Shown here: positions 11,601 through 20,061 of the stretch, piece by piece
Layout of the letters: every line of letters begins with the position of its first letter
Position numbering within the stretch: the first letter of the stretch is position 1
NCBI RefSeq assembly: GCF_014656075.1
Contig: NZ_BNBS01000006.1
Span: forward strand, 82,551 to 146,550
Direction of reading: 5' to 3'
Length of the DNA stretch: 64,000 bases
From: Streptomyces hydrogenans
Lineage (GTDB): Bacteria > Actinomycetota > Actinomycetes > Streptomycetales > Streptomycetaceae
Made by a program: the position numbers and the translations under genes
Notes under the pieces: model-generated
Told to the model about the DNA's origin: nothing
The model's input: the letters and a program-made list of their open reading frames with translations, nothing else
The model's database searches: none

Positions 11601-12773
11601 GACCATGGGAGGGCCATGACAGAGGTCACCGGTGGGGTGGGTGGTGGGGTTGTTGAACCCGCTGCCCGCCTTGCGGTCCTCCGCGCAGGCCACGTAGGTG
11701 CGCTCGATGAAGCTGGAACCGGTGTCCCAGCCGTCACCCACCCACGACGGCTGCTGCGAGGTGGCGACCGTGCGGCCGTCGATGCTGCCCGAGTTGTAGC
11801 CGATCGACAGCGACGGACCCGGACCACCCAGCGACGCGGGGATCTCCATCGGATACGTCCAGGAGAAGTCACCCGTCGACCCGCCCGCCGACCACGAACC
11901 GGTCGGGCTCAGCGACGTCGCCGAGTACGTGCCCTTCGCACCCGACGCCGAGGCCGTCGCGGCCAGAACCACCGCACCCGAAGCAGCGGCCGTGTCGGCG
12001 GAGCTCACGCCCGCCGCACCACCGGTGTCCGCCGCGCGGGCGGCGAACGTGCCGGTCAGTGTCCCGCTCTCGGTGTCGTTGACGCTGGCCAGCGGCACCG
12101 AGCCCTGGCACTCGGGCTTCTCCGGCGTCGTCAGCACACACGCCGGACGCTGGGAGAACCGCAGACGCGAGCCCCAGTCACCGCCATAGGCGTGCGCGAA
12201 CGCGCTGTAGTCCAGCTGAACCGACAACGGGTTCGTGCCCTTGCCAGCGTCGGTGCGCTGCACCGACAGCAGCACGCCCTTCACGCCCGCCTTGCGGGCC
12301 TTGTCCTGGCCGTGGACGGACACCTTCGCCGTCACCGCCGGGGCATCCGCAGCGGGAGCGGCCGCGCCCTTGGCCACCGCCTTGTTCCCCAGCGCCAGGC
12401 GCACCGGAAGCGAACCCGCCCGCGCGGACGGACCCGCCGCAACGGCGGAAGCCGCGGACCGGCCGGCGGTGGCCTTCGGCACCGTCGCCTCCGCCGACGC
12501 CGCCGCAGGCCACCGCACCCCCGGTGCCGCCTTCAGCTCCGACTTCGCCGTCACATCCGGCGGGGCCGCCGGACCCTTCGGCGTGGTGGAGGCGGCCGGG
12601 ACGTCCGTCACCTTCTGCAGCTCGGGCAGCCCCCGTCCGCCCGACGCCGCCTGCGCCGCGACCGGGGACAGCGACGCCCCCGAGGCCATCAGCGCCAGAG
12701 CGAGCACGGAAAGCCCCGAACGCCATGTTCGGGACGTATGTCTGGAAAGTTTTCGCGCATGCCGAAGTGGCAC
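5640..12773 (-). CDS. Secreted RHS-repeat polymorphic toxin with HINT domain and nuclease tip
   Basis: About 2377 residues. A Sec-type signal peptide with basic n-region and GLSVLALALMASG core ends near AAQAAS. A region with PASLGGPGPSLSIGYNSGS near residue 325 resembles the SpvB-like start of RHS/YD shells. Dozens of YD repeats (such as YDALGRV and YDAVGNV) fill the middle. The RHS core motif RFISVDPLMDI ... NPYAYGFNSPITFSDPSGL lies near residue 1880. A helical pretoxin linker follows, then a HINT (intein-like) domain at ~2085-2238, running from FTPETHVLLADGSS to TTPVLVHNC. The last ~140 residues carry RGHLIGRQFGGDGDN and NIITQ...N, as in DNA/RNA non-specific endonucleases (Endonuclease_NS_2 type). 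GTG 12773 is preferred. GTG at 12806 in the same frame has no ribosome binding site. Confidence 0.9.
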   Translation of the reverse strand: MPLRHARKLSRHTSRTWRSGLSVLALALMASGASLSPVAAQAASGGRGLPELQKVTDVPAASTTPKGPAAPPDVTAKSELKAAPGVRWPAAASAEATVPKATAGRSAASAVAAGPSARAGSLPVRLALGNKAVAKGAAAPAADAPAVTAKVSVHGQDKARKAGVKGVLLSVQRTDAGKGTNPLSVQLDYSAFAHAYGGDWGSRLRFSQRPACVLTTPEKPECQGSVPLASVNDTESGTLTGTFAARAADTGGAAGVSSADTAAASGAVVLAATASASGAKGTYSATSLSPTGSWSAGGSTGDFSWTYPMEIPASLGGPGPSLSIGYNSGSIDGRTVATSQQPSWVGDGWDTGSSFIERTYVACAEDRKAGSGFNNPTTHPTGDLCHGPPMVTMSLNGSSTSLVLNDADKKWYPASQDGSKVELLTGAENGDKEKEYWVVTNAEGVKFHFGLNRLPGWASGKPETNSALNVPVYGNHDGEPCYNASYAASVCDQTYRWNLDYVVDPRGNALTYWYAKERNFYGSNVTTTGTSTARAYDRSGYLKRAAYGLRSDDLFAPAPAEVTYKAEERCIVTTSFDCAESKLTSTAAYDVAKNWPDVPADQLCASGQTCTDRYTPTFFTRKLLKSITTRVLKNGVSTAVDTWTMAHSFQSTGDGAVNGEYPLWLKSIQRTDENGGTLGLPAVTFVGVQKPNRVDNDTDGNPPYLRWRVTQINTETGARTVVVYAPTECSSTPGAVKLPASPDSNTLRCFPVVVETNDPTDPTGMKKKYSTDWFHKHRVDQVREEDKNGTSPTREVNYTYLGTPAWAYDDASELTNKPARTWSVYRGYGEVRTVHGVAPDVLTRTETLFYRGMDGDLKADGTRRDVSITASDGSSVADHRMLAGQVRETRHYNGVGGELNSATINTPYLGGPVAKRDRTATGASDLESWVQGVKSTSSRTILSDGRGERKTAVEHDYDSDGRINWTWYKGDTSDPDDDTCARYEYLNDTEKWFKTQQTRMLTVTAACDTPTTYGPGNVVSDIKVEYDAVGNVVKTLSLSGFTNNVPQYTTEGTATFDAYGRLTSATDVYGKTTSTAYTPASGAVVTKTVTTNTLGHTATTELDPGRGLPIAQTDANGRKTVMEYDALGRMKKVWSPDRDSLTTTPDAEFEYTVGRDAPVVITNKRLLEDGTYRVSYDFYDGSLRLRQTQNPAMNGGRVVTDTFYDSLGRVWKENGGYYNSASGPVATLFPPTDNSVPSSTVMTYDGLGRPSATIARSKGVETWRSTTTYGGDWTAVDPPAGDTPTMALLDAQGRKTELRQFKGAGPSGDYDKITYGYDRKGRLEKVTDQIGNVWSQTYDIRGRVKTMTDPDKGTSSIEYDQGDRAVSMTDGRSPARTIAMAYDALGRVTATHEGSLSGTKLTSQTYDTVPGALGLAASSTRYVNGNAYTQAVTAYDTEYRPKSTSVTIPASEGKLAGTYTYTNTYTARTGLPQTMTHPAVGGLPSERVSIGYNALDTVNSMAVAGLTFVAATEYTSLGDVVRTKVDSAGKALITSNLFDEQTRRPTRTTNHQEVGTVDTITLNDVVTDYDAVGNVTRITDKTGDNPTAATTDVQCFAYDHLRRMTDAWTASDACAQKPGASAEGSAPKVGGPDAYWHSYTFDAAGNRLSETKHDPLGDTAKDVKRTYTYAAGLPTKSRLSKVTTTGPQGQREDLFGYDDAGNTTTRTVQGNTQSLQWDLEGHLEKVTAGTNESSYVYDAGGKRLIEREATGTTLYLPGTELKLDAAGNVAKTTRYYAHPAGPAMVKVAENGTVKKSYLLSDRNGTATTAVDAATKTVTRRKQTPFGEDRGTAPSMWPDDKGYLGGAKDATGLTHLNAREYDPALGRFISVDPLMDIAESQTMNPYAYGFNSPITFSDPSGLASCDGAGDCRAPMQTEGKDSFDEVVEDYVENQLDIKAPAKPTTTASEDDVKKATFIKKKSKTDIILEIAIEVAKGISGFDDIQACLGGDVLACGALALDAAMPLAGKAKRTLKALEAAWKMYHRWEDEVRWALGVMRRADDDAAAMARYAQDYAAWEKKADAAKSMRKADAAADAAKKTDGGDGATCPIRNSFTPETHVLLADGSSKPIKDLKPGDQVMATDEKTGETTGKNVAATIVGDGEKHLVRITVDTDGDKGTATAPITATDGHPFWVPALSKWIDAKDLKPGQWLRTSAGTHVQVTAVQAWTQTASVRNLTVADFHTYYVLADTTPVLVHNCGSRVYSEIEGGRRGTAYAEVSPQTLRDAKAKVIGTEPSGKPHGFRGGAAGDSRGHLIGRQFGGDGDNPRNIITQGRDQNNGPISAAEKIIADHVTDTGNTIIMSVTPIYGSAKYRATHVVIEAVDDFGWSYYAKIANF

Positions 12774-13108
12774 GTGAACCCCCACCCTCAAAATTCGAAT
12801 GAACACGCGAACATTCGCAATTTACGCAGGGTGATCAGGGGCAACAAGAGACGTCCTGGCAAGGCGGTTCAGGAAACGGCGTGTCGGTGGGCAAATCAGG
12901 ATGAGTCACAGGTCGGAGGGGGTGGAGTATGTCAAGTCGGTCGCTCTTTCTTCGCCCCGTGTCACCCCGGCCTGCTACAAAGCAGCCTGAATTATTCGTT
13001 CGAATTTCGGAGCCACGCCCGAGGGGGTTTCTCCCCGCAAGTGACGGGGTGGGTGATTGGCCTCCGATGTCGGATTTCGTGACCCAGAATGGGGAGGGGT
13101 CTCATTCC
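12774..13108. promoter_or_regulatory. Divergent promoter region between the RHS toxin and the LGFP/FG-GAP protein
   Basis: This 335-base gap is AT-rich for the genome. It holds an inverted repeat GCGAA-CA-TTCGC at 12807-12818 and the palindrome ATTCGAAT at 12793-12800. The sequence GTTCATTCGAATTT, read toward the RHS gene (minus strand, 12790-12803), recurs as ATTCGTTCGAATTT read toward the other gene (about 12992-13005), with 12 of 14 bases the same. A TTGACA hexamer occurs on the minus strand at 12930-12935 without a clear -10 partner. The plus-strand gene has GGGGAGGGG at 13091-13099. No other gene is seen. Confidence 0.5.
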
Positions 13109-16100
13109 ATGAGACAGTCAACGTCCAGAAAGTCCGGCCCGGGGAGGGCCGTGCGAAGAGGGGTGTCAGCAGCCGTCGTCGTGGTGATGTCGGCCGGCCT
13201 GCTCTCCCTCGCGCCGTCCGGGTTCGCCGTACCCGCGGCTCCCGCCACGCCCGAGGCCGACGCGCCGCTCACTCCGCAGTCGGAGCGGGACGCGAAGGTG
13301 ACCGCGCAGGCCCTCAAGGAGGCCAAGGAGACCGGGAAGCCGGTCGAGATCCCGTCGCGGCGCACCGAGACCGACGAGGTGTTCATCAACCCGGACGGCA
13401 CCGCCCGGGTGGACCGGTCGATCCTGCCGGTGCGGGTGCGCAAGGGCAGCAAGCTCGTCGACATCGACCCGAACCTCGCCGCCGGTACCGACGGACGGCT
13501 CGCGCCGAAGGCGTCGGCGATGGCCGTGTCGTTCTCCGGAGGCGGTGACGACGTCTTCGCGACGATGATCCGCGAAGGCCGGACCGTCACCCTGACCTGG
13601 CCGCACGGCAAGCTGCCCAAGCCCACCGTCAGCGGCCGGACCGCCACCTACGCCAACGTGCTGCCGGGCGTCGACCTGACCGCCACCGCGGACGACGTCT
13701 CCTTCTCCCACGCGCTGGTCGTCAAGACGCCCGCCGCCGCGAAGAACCCCGCCGTCCGCTCCGTCGACTTCGGCCTCAAGACCCGCGGCCTGCAGGTCAC
13801 GCAGGGCGAGGCGGGCGAGCTGCTCGCCAAGAACCCCTCGCGTGACGCGGTCTTCGCCGCGCCGCAGCCGCACATGTGGGACTCGGCCGGTTCGGAGACC
13901 TCCACCGCGATCGACCCGAAGACCCCGAAGGCCGCCAAGCCGGCCGCCGCCCGCTCGCTCCAGGACACCCTGACGGGCGCGGTCGAGGGCAGCAACCGGG
14001 CCAAGCTGGGCGTGAAGCTCGGCGCGGGCAAGGTCACCCTCACCCCGGACACCAAGCTCCTGGACGACCCGAAGACGGTCTTCCCCGTCGTCATCGACCC
14101 CAAGTGGGCCCCCGACGCCTGGAAGAACGCCTGGTCCGTCGCCTACAAGCACTCCGCCTACCCGGGCACCGAGAACACCGTCTACTACAACGGCGGCACC
14201 CTCTCCGACCACGCCCGCGTCGGCGTCTCCATCGACGGTGACAACGGCGGCACCGTCCGCGCCAACACCTATTTCCGCATCCCCATCGGAAACCTCGCGG
14301 GCAAGGACATCATCAAGTCGACGCTGCGGATCCAGCAGACGCACGCCGGCTCCTGGTCCTGCAGCTCCGGCGACGTCCAGGTCAAGACCATCGGCAACAA
14401 CCTGCCGACCAACATCACCTGGAACAACCAGCCGGCCTGGGGCGCCCTGGTGGACTCCTCCGGCGAGTCCTACGGCGGCCGCAACTGCCCGTCCGACACG
14501 GCAGGCCTGGTCGAGTTCGACGTCACCGGTGGCATCAGCGATGCCGTCGACGACAAGTGGGGCAGCTGGTCCTTCGTCCTCACCTCGAAGTCGAACGCGG
14601 TCGACGTCTCGTGGCGCAAGTTCAACCCGAACTCCGCGCGCGTCTCGACGTTCTACAACACGCTGCCGAGCCGGCCGACCCTGTCGATCGACCCGTCGCT
14701 CCCGTGCGCGGGCGGCATCATCGGCACGACCGACGAGATCGTCCTGAACGCCTCGAAGTTCGAGGACGACGAGAACGACGACCTCGACGTCGAGTTCAAG
14801 TGGGCGCAGAACGGCCAGCCGGCCAAGACCGTGTCGAGGAACGCCAGCAGCGGGGGCACCGCCCAGCTGCGGATCCCCGCCGGCACGACGCTGCCGTCCG
14901 CCACCTTCTGGTACGAGGCGGTCGTCAAGGACGGCGTCGGCAACAGCCCGCGGGCCGGCCGCTGCTACTTCACCTACGACCGCACCGGCCCGAAGAACCC
15001 GCCGAAGGTCAGCTCGTCCGACTGGCCGGAGAACCTGGGCAAGGGCTGCACGCCGGACCTTCCGGCGGGTACCCCCTGCTCGAAGAAGGCGCGGACGACC
15101 GGCTCGTTCACGTTCGCGGCCAACCCGGCTTCCGGCGAGACCAACGACATCGTCGAGTACGTCTGGTGGACCGACTACGACACCAAGGAGAAGCCGGTCA
15201 AGCCCGCCTCGACCGGCGGCTCCGTCACCGTCAGCGTGAAGCCGATGGCCAACGGTCCGCAGTACCTCTACGTGCGCAGCGAGGACGCGGCCAACAACCG
15301 CTCCCGCGTCAAGGCGTACCTGTTCATCCCCTCCCGCTCGGACAAGCGCGACAAGCTGGGTGACCTGAACGGCGACGACATGGTCGACCTCGTCACCCTC
15401 GACCCGGGGGCGGGCACGCTGTGGTCCTACCCGAGCCGCGGTGACGGCACGTTCGGCACGGGCATGTCCGCCAAGGACGAGTCCTTCGCCTCCGGCACGG
15501 TCTCCGTCGGCGGAAGCTGGGACGACGACGACTACTACGAGGACCTCGTCTCCCTGCAGCCCGCGGAGGACGACCCCAGCACCTATGAGCTGTGGGCCTA
15601 CCGGGGCAACGGAGGCGGCAAGCTCCTCACGGGTGAGAACGATCGGCAGAACCTGACGATCGCCACCAACAACTGTTACAACCCCGCCCGTTCCGACTGC
15701 GACAACCACTGGGCCAAGGGCGCCGAGATCGTCTCCGTGCCCAGCCTCAGCGACGACGACGGAGCGCCCTACGGCGGTCCCGACGGCGTGATCGACGAGC
15801 GCGACTTCCCCGATCTGCTGGTCAAGGAGGGCGCCAACCTCTGGCTCTACCTCGGCTCCCGCTCCGGCGGCATGCTGGACAACTTCACCGGTCCGATCGC
15901 CCTCGGCAACGCCGACTGGCAGGACATGACGATCATGACTCCGGGCGACCTGAACAAGGACGGCCTGCCGGAGATCTGGGCCCGTGACAAGGTCAAGGGC
16001 ACCATCCACCAGTACACGAGCAAGCGCACCACCGTGCCCGGCCAGGGCGGCGTCCTCGCCGACCTCACCGTGTACGGCGAGGCGGCGGCCCGCCAGGCCT

Positions 16101-18097
16101 CGATCGCCACCGGCTTCAAGGCCGCCGACGTGCCCAGCCTGTCGACCACCGGTGACTTCGAGAACGACGGCTTCGCCGACCTCTGGTCGCGCGACGGACT
16201 CGGTCGCGCCTACGTCTACTCCGGCCAGGCGCCCGTCAACGGCCAGTCCTTCAAGGCCGCCCGCTACATCACCACCACCGGCTACGACTGGAACGAGTGC
16301 AAGCCGTTCGCCCCGGCGACCGGCACCACGCAGATCCAGGTCTGCGGCCCCATCCTCGGCAAGTACGAGGCCCTCGGCGGTCCGGCCGTCTTCGGCAAGC
16401 CGACCTCCGCCGTGACCAACGTCAGCGACGGCGGACGGTACGTCAACTTCGCCCAGCCCGGCACCACCGCCACCGACCGCGCCATCTCCTGGAGCAAGAA
16501 CACCGGAGCCTGGTCCGTCGCCAACGGCGTCTTCAGCCGGTGGGTCACCGCCGGACGGGAGACCGGAACCCTCGGCTACCCGACCGCCGACGAGCGGCAG
16601 ACGGGCGTCCAGGGCGGCACCTTCATCACCTTCAGCAAGGCCGGCAAGGCCGGCGCCATCTACTGGCGCGACGGCATCGGCTCGGAGATGATCACGGGCG
16701 CCATCTACAACCAGTACGTGAAGCTCGGCGGCGTCCGCGTCTACGGCTACCCGACCGGCGACGCGGTGGCGACCACGGGCGTCACCGGTCTCGTCCAGCA
16801 CTTCCGCTCGGGCACGTCCGCCACGGACAACCACTCCTTCTACTACAGTGCCGCGACCGGCGCCGCGCCCGTCTCCGGCGCCATCCGCACCCACTGGCTG
16901 AGCAAGGGCGGGCACACCGGCACCCTCGGGTTCCCGGCCTCGGCCGAGTACTCCGTCTACGGCGGCCGGCGCACCACCTTCAAGAACGGCTACATCCGCT
17001 GGAACCGGCAGACCGCGCACGTCGCGGAGCACGCCTGGACCGACCGGACCGCGCACCTGCGGACCGACCTGGCCGGCGACTACGACGGTGACGGCAAGAC
17101 CGACATCTTCACCGTCTACGACTACGAGAAGGGCGGCATCGGCCTCTACGTGGCCAAGGCCAACAACAACGACGGCCACAACCCGCCGCAGGAGTACTTC
17201 GCCACGGACGACCCGGGCGACTGGTACTACGACAGCAGCAAGTGGGCGGCCGGTGACTTCAACGGCGACGGCCGCGACGACCTCGTGGGCTTCTACGGCT
17301 ACGGGACCGGAGCCGTCAGGGCGTACTCCTTCCTGAGCCAGGCCAGTGGCGGACCCGTCCGGCGCACCAGCATCGACCTGCCCACGGGCCAGTGGGACTG
17401 GTCGAAGAGCACCATGCTCGCCGGTGACCTCAACGGCGACGGCCGGGACGACCTCGCCTTCGTCTACGACCACGGCAACGGCGTCCTGGGCGTGAAGCGG
17501 GCCCTGTCCAAGGCCGACGGCACCTTCGAGAACCCGGTCGAGTCGTTCCGCACGGCGGCGACCTGGTGGTACGCGGCCTCGGCCAGCTACACCATGGGCG
17601 ACACCAACGGTGACGGCCGGGACGACATCGTCGCCCTCTACGGCTACGCCAACGGCGAGGCCCGTCTCTTCACCTTCGCGGCGAAGGCCGACGGCCACCT
17701 CAGCAACTACGTGGGCTCCTGGTCCGCGCCCGCCGGCGTCTGGGAGCGCAGCCGGGCCAAGCTGACCACGGGCGACTTCAACAAGGACGGCCGCGACGAC
17801 CTCGCGGTCATGTACGGGTACGACGACGGGCGCACCGACACCCGGATCTTCCACGCCCGGGCCGACGGCGGCTTCGACGGCTTCGTGACGCCGTACTCCA
17901 GCCTCCCCGGCGGCTGGTACTCGTCGAGCACCGGGAACCTCGTGACCGGCGACATGAACGCCGACGGCTACCCCGACATCACCACCTCGTACAACTACGC
18001 CAACGGCGAGACGTGGGTGTTCACCTTCCACGGCAACGCGGCGGGAACGGTCGACCGGCCGGCCCGCGGCTGGTACGTCAGGCCCGGCGTCTGGTAG
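13109..18097 (+). CDS. Giant secreted protein with DNRLRE-like, FG-GAP/VCBS and LGFP repeats
   Basis: A 1662-residue exported protein. The start MRQSTSRKSGPGRAVRRG precedes a hydrophobic core and FAVPAAP cleavage region. ATG 13109 has a GGGGAGGGG ribosome site. A ~280-residue prodomain-like region is followed by a DNRLRE-like beta domain at ~330-520 (TYFRIPIGNLAGK, TWNNQPAW, FDVTG) and an Ig-like segment. FG-GAP repeats (GDLNGDDMVD, GDLNKDGLPE, GDFENDGFAD) span ~750-1050, and LGFP repeats (LGGPAVFGKP, TGTLGYPTAD, LGGVRVYGYP, TGTLGFPASA) ~1075-1310. Five or six more FG-GAP repeats (GDFNGDGRDD) run to the C-terminus. LGFP repeats are associated with cell-wall binding in Corynebacteriales. The D-x-D-x-D loops should bind calcium. 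No catalytic domain was recognised. It is divergent from the RHS toxin. Confidence 0.85.
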   Translation: MRQSTSRKSGPGRAVRRGVSAAVVVVMSAGLLSLAPSGFAVPAAPATPEADAPLTPQSERDAKVTAQALKEAKETGKPVEIPSRRTETDEVFINPDGTARVDRSILPVRVRKGSKLVDIDPNLAAGTDGRLAPKASAMAVSFSGGGDDVFATMIREGRTVTLTWPHGKLPKPTVSGRTATYANVLPGVDLTATADDVSFSHALVVKTPAAAKNPAVRSVDFGLKTRGLQVTQGEAGELLAKNPSRDAVFAAPQPHMWDSAGSETSTAIDPKTPKAAKPAAARSLQDTLTGAVEGSNRAKLGVKLGAGKVTLTPDTKLLDDPKTVFPVVIDPKWAPDAWKNAWSVAYKHSAYPGTENTVYYNGGTLSDHARVGVSIDGDNGGTVRANTYFRIPIGNLAGKDIIKSTLRIQQTHAGSWSCSSGDVQVKTIGNNLPTNITWNNQPAWGALVDSSGESYGGRNCPSDTAGLVEFDVTGGISDAVDDKWGSWSFVLTSKSNAVDVSWRKFNPNSARVSTFYNTLPSRPTLSIDPSLPCAGGIIGTTDEIVLNASKFEDDENDDLDVEFKWAQNGQPAKTVSRNASSGGTAQLRIPAGTTLPSATFWYEAVVKDGVGNSPRAGRCYFTYDRTGPKNPPKVSSSDWPENLGKGCTPDLPAGTPCSKKARTTGSFTFAANPASGETNDIVEYVWWTDYDTKEKPVKPASTGGSVTVSVKPMANGPQYLYVRSEDAANNRSRVKAYLFIPSRSDKRDKLGDLNGDDMVDLVTLDPGAGTLWSYPSRGDGTFGTGMSAKDESFASGTVSVGGSWDDDDYYEDLVSLQPAEDDPSTYELWAYRGNGGGKLLTGENDRQNLTIATNNCYNPARSDCDNHWAKGAEIVSVPSLSDDDGAPYGGPDGVIDERDFPDLLVKEGANLWLYLGSRSGGMLDNFTGPIALGNADWQDMTIMTPGDLNKDGLPEIWARDKVKGTIHQYTSKRTTVPGQGGVLADLTVYGEAAARQASIATGFKAADVPSLSTTGDFENDGFADLWSRDGLGRAYVYSGQAPVNGQSFKAARYITTTGYDWNECKPFAPATGTTQIQVCGPILGKYEALGGPAVFGKPTSAVTNVSDGGRYVNFAQPGTTATDRAISWSKNTGAWSVANGVFSRWVTAGRETGTLGYPTADERQTGVQGGTFITFSKAGKAGAIYWRDGIGSEMITGAIYNQYVKLGGVRVYGYPTGDAVATTGVTGLVQHFRSGTSATDNHSFYYSAATGAAPVSGAIRTHWLSKGGHTGTLGFPASAEYSVYGGRRTTFKNGYIRWNRQTAHVAEHAWTDRTAHLRTDLAGDYDGDGKTDIFTVYDYEKGGIGLYVAKANNNDGHNPPQEYFATDDPGDWYYDSSKWAAGDFNGDGRDDLVGFYGYGTGAVRAYSFLSQASGGPVRRTSIDLPTGQWDWSKSTMLAGDLNGDGRDDLAFVYDHGNGVLGVKRALSKADGTFENPVESFRTAATWWYAASASYTMGDTNGDGRDDIVALYGYANGEARLFTFAAKADGHLSNYVGSWSAPAGVWERSRAKLTTGDFNKDGRDDLAVMYGYDDGRTDTRIFHARADGGFDGFVTPYSSLPGGWYSSSTGNLVTGDMNADGYPDITTSYNYANGETWVFTFHGNAAGTVDRPARGWYVRPGVW

Positions 18098-18127
18098 GCA
18101 CCGGCGCCGCCACCTGACGGCATGACG

Positions 18128-18158
18128 AGGGCCGCACCCCAGCCAGGGGTGCGGCCCT
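18128..18158 (+). terminator. Terminator after the LGFP/FG-GAP gene
   Basis: AGGGCCGCACCCC (18128-18140) and GGGGTGCGGCCCT (18146-18158) form a perfect 13-pair stem with a 5-base loop, followed by a weak T/C run. It ends the island 30 bases after the stop codon. Confidence 0.85.
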
Positions 18159-18194
18159 TCGCGTGCGCTCCGGCCGATTCGGGGTCGGTCGCCG

Positions 18195-18200
18195 TAGGCT
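18195..18200 (+). promoter_or_regulatory. -10 element of glmS, probable leaderless start
   Basis: TAGGCT is followed by exactly six bases and the ATG of glmS. No ribosome binding site is present, and no glmS ribozyme could fit in such a short leader. Confidence 0.6.
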
Positions 18201-18206
18201 GCCGTC

Positions 18207-20054
18207 ATGTGCGGAATCGTGGGATACGTCGGCGGGCAGTCGGCGCTTGATGTGGTCGTCGCGGGGCTGAAGCGGCTGGAGTACCGGGGGTACGACTCGG
18301 CCGGGGTCGCCGTGCTCGCGGACGGGGGGCTCGCCGCCGCGAAGAAGGCGGGGAAGCTCGTCAACCTGGAGAAGGAGCTGGTGGAGCGGCCGCTGGCCGG
18401 CGGGTCCGTCGGGATCGGGCACACCCGGTGGGCCACCCACGGCGGGCCGACCGACGCCAACGCCCACCCGCACCTCGACAACGCCGGGCGCGTCGCCGTC
18501 GTGCACAACGGGATCATCGAGAACTTCGCCGCCCTGCGCGAGGAGCTGGCCGAGCGCGGGCACGCGCTGCTCTCCGAGACCGACACCGAGGTCGTCGCCC
18601 ATCTGCTGGCCGAGGAGTTCTCCTCGGTCGGCGACCTGGCCGAGGCCATGCGGCTGGTCTGCCGGCGGCTCGACGGAGCCTTCACGCTCGTCGCCGTCCA
18701 CGCCGACCAGCCCGACGTCGTGGTCGGCGCGCGGCGGAACTCGCCGCTCGTGGTCGGCGTCGGCGAGGGGGAGAACTTCCTCGCCTCCGACGTGTCCGCC
18801 TTCATCGCGCACACCCGCTCCGCCATCGAGCTCGGACAGGACCAGGTCGTCGAGCTGACCCGGGACGGCGTCACCGTCACCGACTTCGACGGCGCGCCGG
18901 CCGAGGTCCGCGCCTTCCACGTCGACTGGGACGCCTCCGCCGCCGAGAAGGGCGGCTACGACCACTTCATGCTCAAGGAGATCGCCGAGCAGCCGAAGGC
19001 CGTCGCCGACACCCTCCTCGGGCGGATCGACGCGAACGGCCGGCTCACCCTCGACGAGGTGCGCATCCCGGACGCCGTGCTCCGCGAGGCCGACAAGGTC
19101 GTCATCATCGCCTGCGGCACCGCCTTCCACGCCGGTCTGATCGCCAAGTACGCCATCGAGCACTGGACCCGGATCCCCTGCGAGGTGGAGCTGGCCAGCG
19201 AGTTCCGCTACCGCGACCCGATCCTCGGGCAGCGGACGCTCGTCATCGCGATCTCCCAGTCCGGCGAGACCATGGACACCCTGATGGCGCTGCGGCACGC
19301 CCGCGAGCAGGGCGCCAAGGTCCTCGCCGTCTGCAACACCAACGGGTCGACCATCCCCCGGGAGTCCGACGCCGTGCTCTACACGCACGCCGGGCCCGAG
19401 GTCGCCGTCGCCTCCACGAAGGCCTTCCTCACCCAGCTCGTCGCCTGCTACCTTCTCGCCCTCTACCTGGGGCAGGTGCGCGGCACCAAGTGGGGCGACG
19501 AGATCCACGCCGTCGTCCGCGAACTCGCCCGGATCGGCGAGGAGGTCGAGCGGGTGCTGGAGACCATGGAGCCGGTCCGGGCCCTCGCCCGCTCCCTCGC
19601 CCACAAGGACACGATCCTCTTCCTCGGCCGGCACGTCGGCTACCCGGTGGCCCTCGAAGGCGCGCTGAAGCTCAAGGAACTCGCCTACATGCACGCCGAG
19701 GGCTTCGCGGCCGGCGAGCTGAAGCACGGGCCGATCGCCCTCATCGAGGAGGACCTGCCGGTCGTCGTGGTGGTGCCCTCGCCGAAGGGGCGTTCGGTCC
19801 TCCACGACAAGATCGTCTCCAACATCCAGGAGATCCGGGCCCGCGGCGCCCGGACGATCGTGATCGCGGAGGAGGGCGACGAGGCCGTCGTCCCCTTCGC
19901 CGACCACCTCGTCCGCGTCCCCGCCACGCCCACGCTGCTCCAGCCGCTCGTCTCCACGGTGCCGCTCCAGGTCTTCGCCTGCGAGCTGGCCACCGCGCGG
20001 GGCAACGAGGTGGACCAGCCGCGCAACCTGGCCAAGTCCGTGACGGTGGAGTGA
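18207..20054 (+). CDS. glmS: Glutamine--fructose-6-phosphate aminotransferase (isomerizing)
   Basis: A 615-residue enzyme making glucosamine-6-phosphate from fructose-6-phosphate and glutamine, the entry step to UDP-GlcNAc. It begins MCGIVGYVG, with Cys2 as the glutaminase nucleophile once Met is removed. The amidotransferase domain shows [18 protein letters not shown] and HNGIIENF. Two SIS isomerase domains follow ([46 protein letters not shown], and the end region [19 protein letters not shown] ... [11 protein letters not shown]). Length is normal. acpS follows 7 bases later, so the two are probably co-transcribed. Confidence 0.97.
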   Translation: MCGIVGYVGGQSALDVVVAGLKRLEYRGYDSAGVAVLADGGLAAAKKAGKLVNLEKELVERPLAGGSVGIGHTRWATHGGPTDANAHPHLDNAGRVAVVHNGIIENFAALREELAERGHALLSETDTEVVAHLLAEEFSSVGDLAEAMRLVCRRLDGAFTLVAVHADQPDVVVGARRNSPLVVGVGEGENFLASDVSAFIAHTRSAIELGQDQVVELTRDGVTVTDFDGAPAEVRAFHVDWDASAAEKGGYDHFMLKEIAEQPKAVADTLLGRIDANGRLTLDEVRIPDAVLREADKVVIIACGTAFHAGLIAKYAIEHWTRIPCEVELASEFRYRDPILGQRTLVIAISQSGETMDTLMALRHAREQGAKVLAVCNTNGSTIPRESDAVLYTHAGPEVAVASTKAFLTQLVACYLLALYLGQVRGTKWGDEIHAVVRELARIGEEVERVLETMEPVRALARSLAHKDTILFLGRHVGYPVALEGALKLKELAYMHAEGFAAGELKHGPIALIEEDLPVVVVVPSPKGRSVLHDKIVSNIQEIRARGARTIVIAEEGDEAVVPFADHLVRVPATPTLLQPLVSTVPLQVFACELATARGNEVDQPRNLAKSVTVE

Positions 20055-20061
20055 GCAGGAC

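Noticed and set aside
5079..18158. Insertion sequence or integrase-bounded island around the toxin genes
   Set aside because: No transposase, integrase or clear terminal repeat was seen at either edge, so I treat it as an accessory island without assigning a mobile element.
18159..18206. glmS ribozyme before glmS
   Set aside because: The promoter ends six bases before the start codon, so there is no leader to hold a ribozyme.
13166..18880. 1904-codon minus-strand frame opposite the LGFP/FG-GAP gene and the start of glmS
   Set aside because: It spans two real plus-strand genes and a terminator, and its composition is that of a GC-rich shadow frame.
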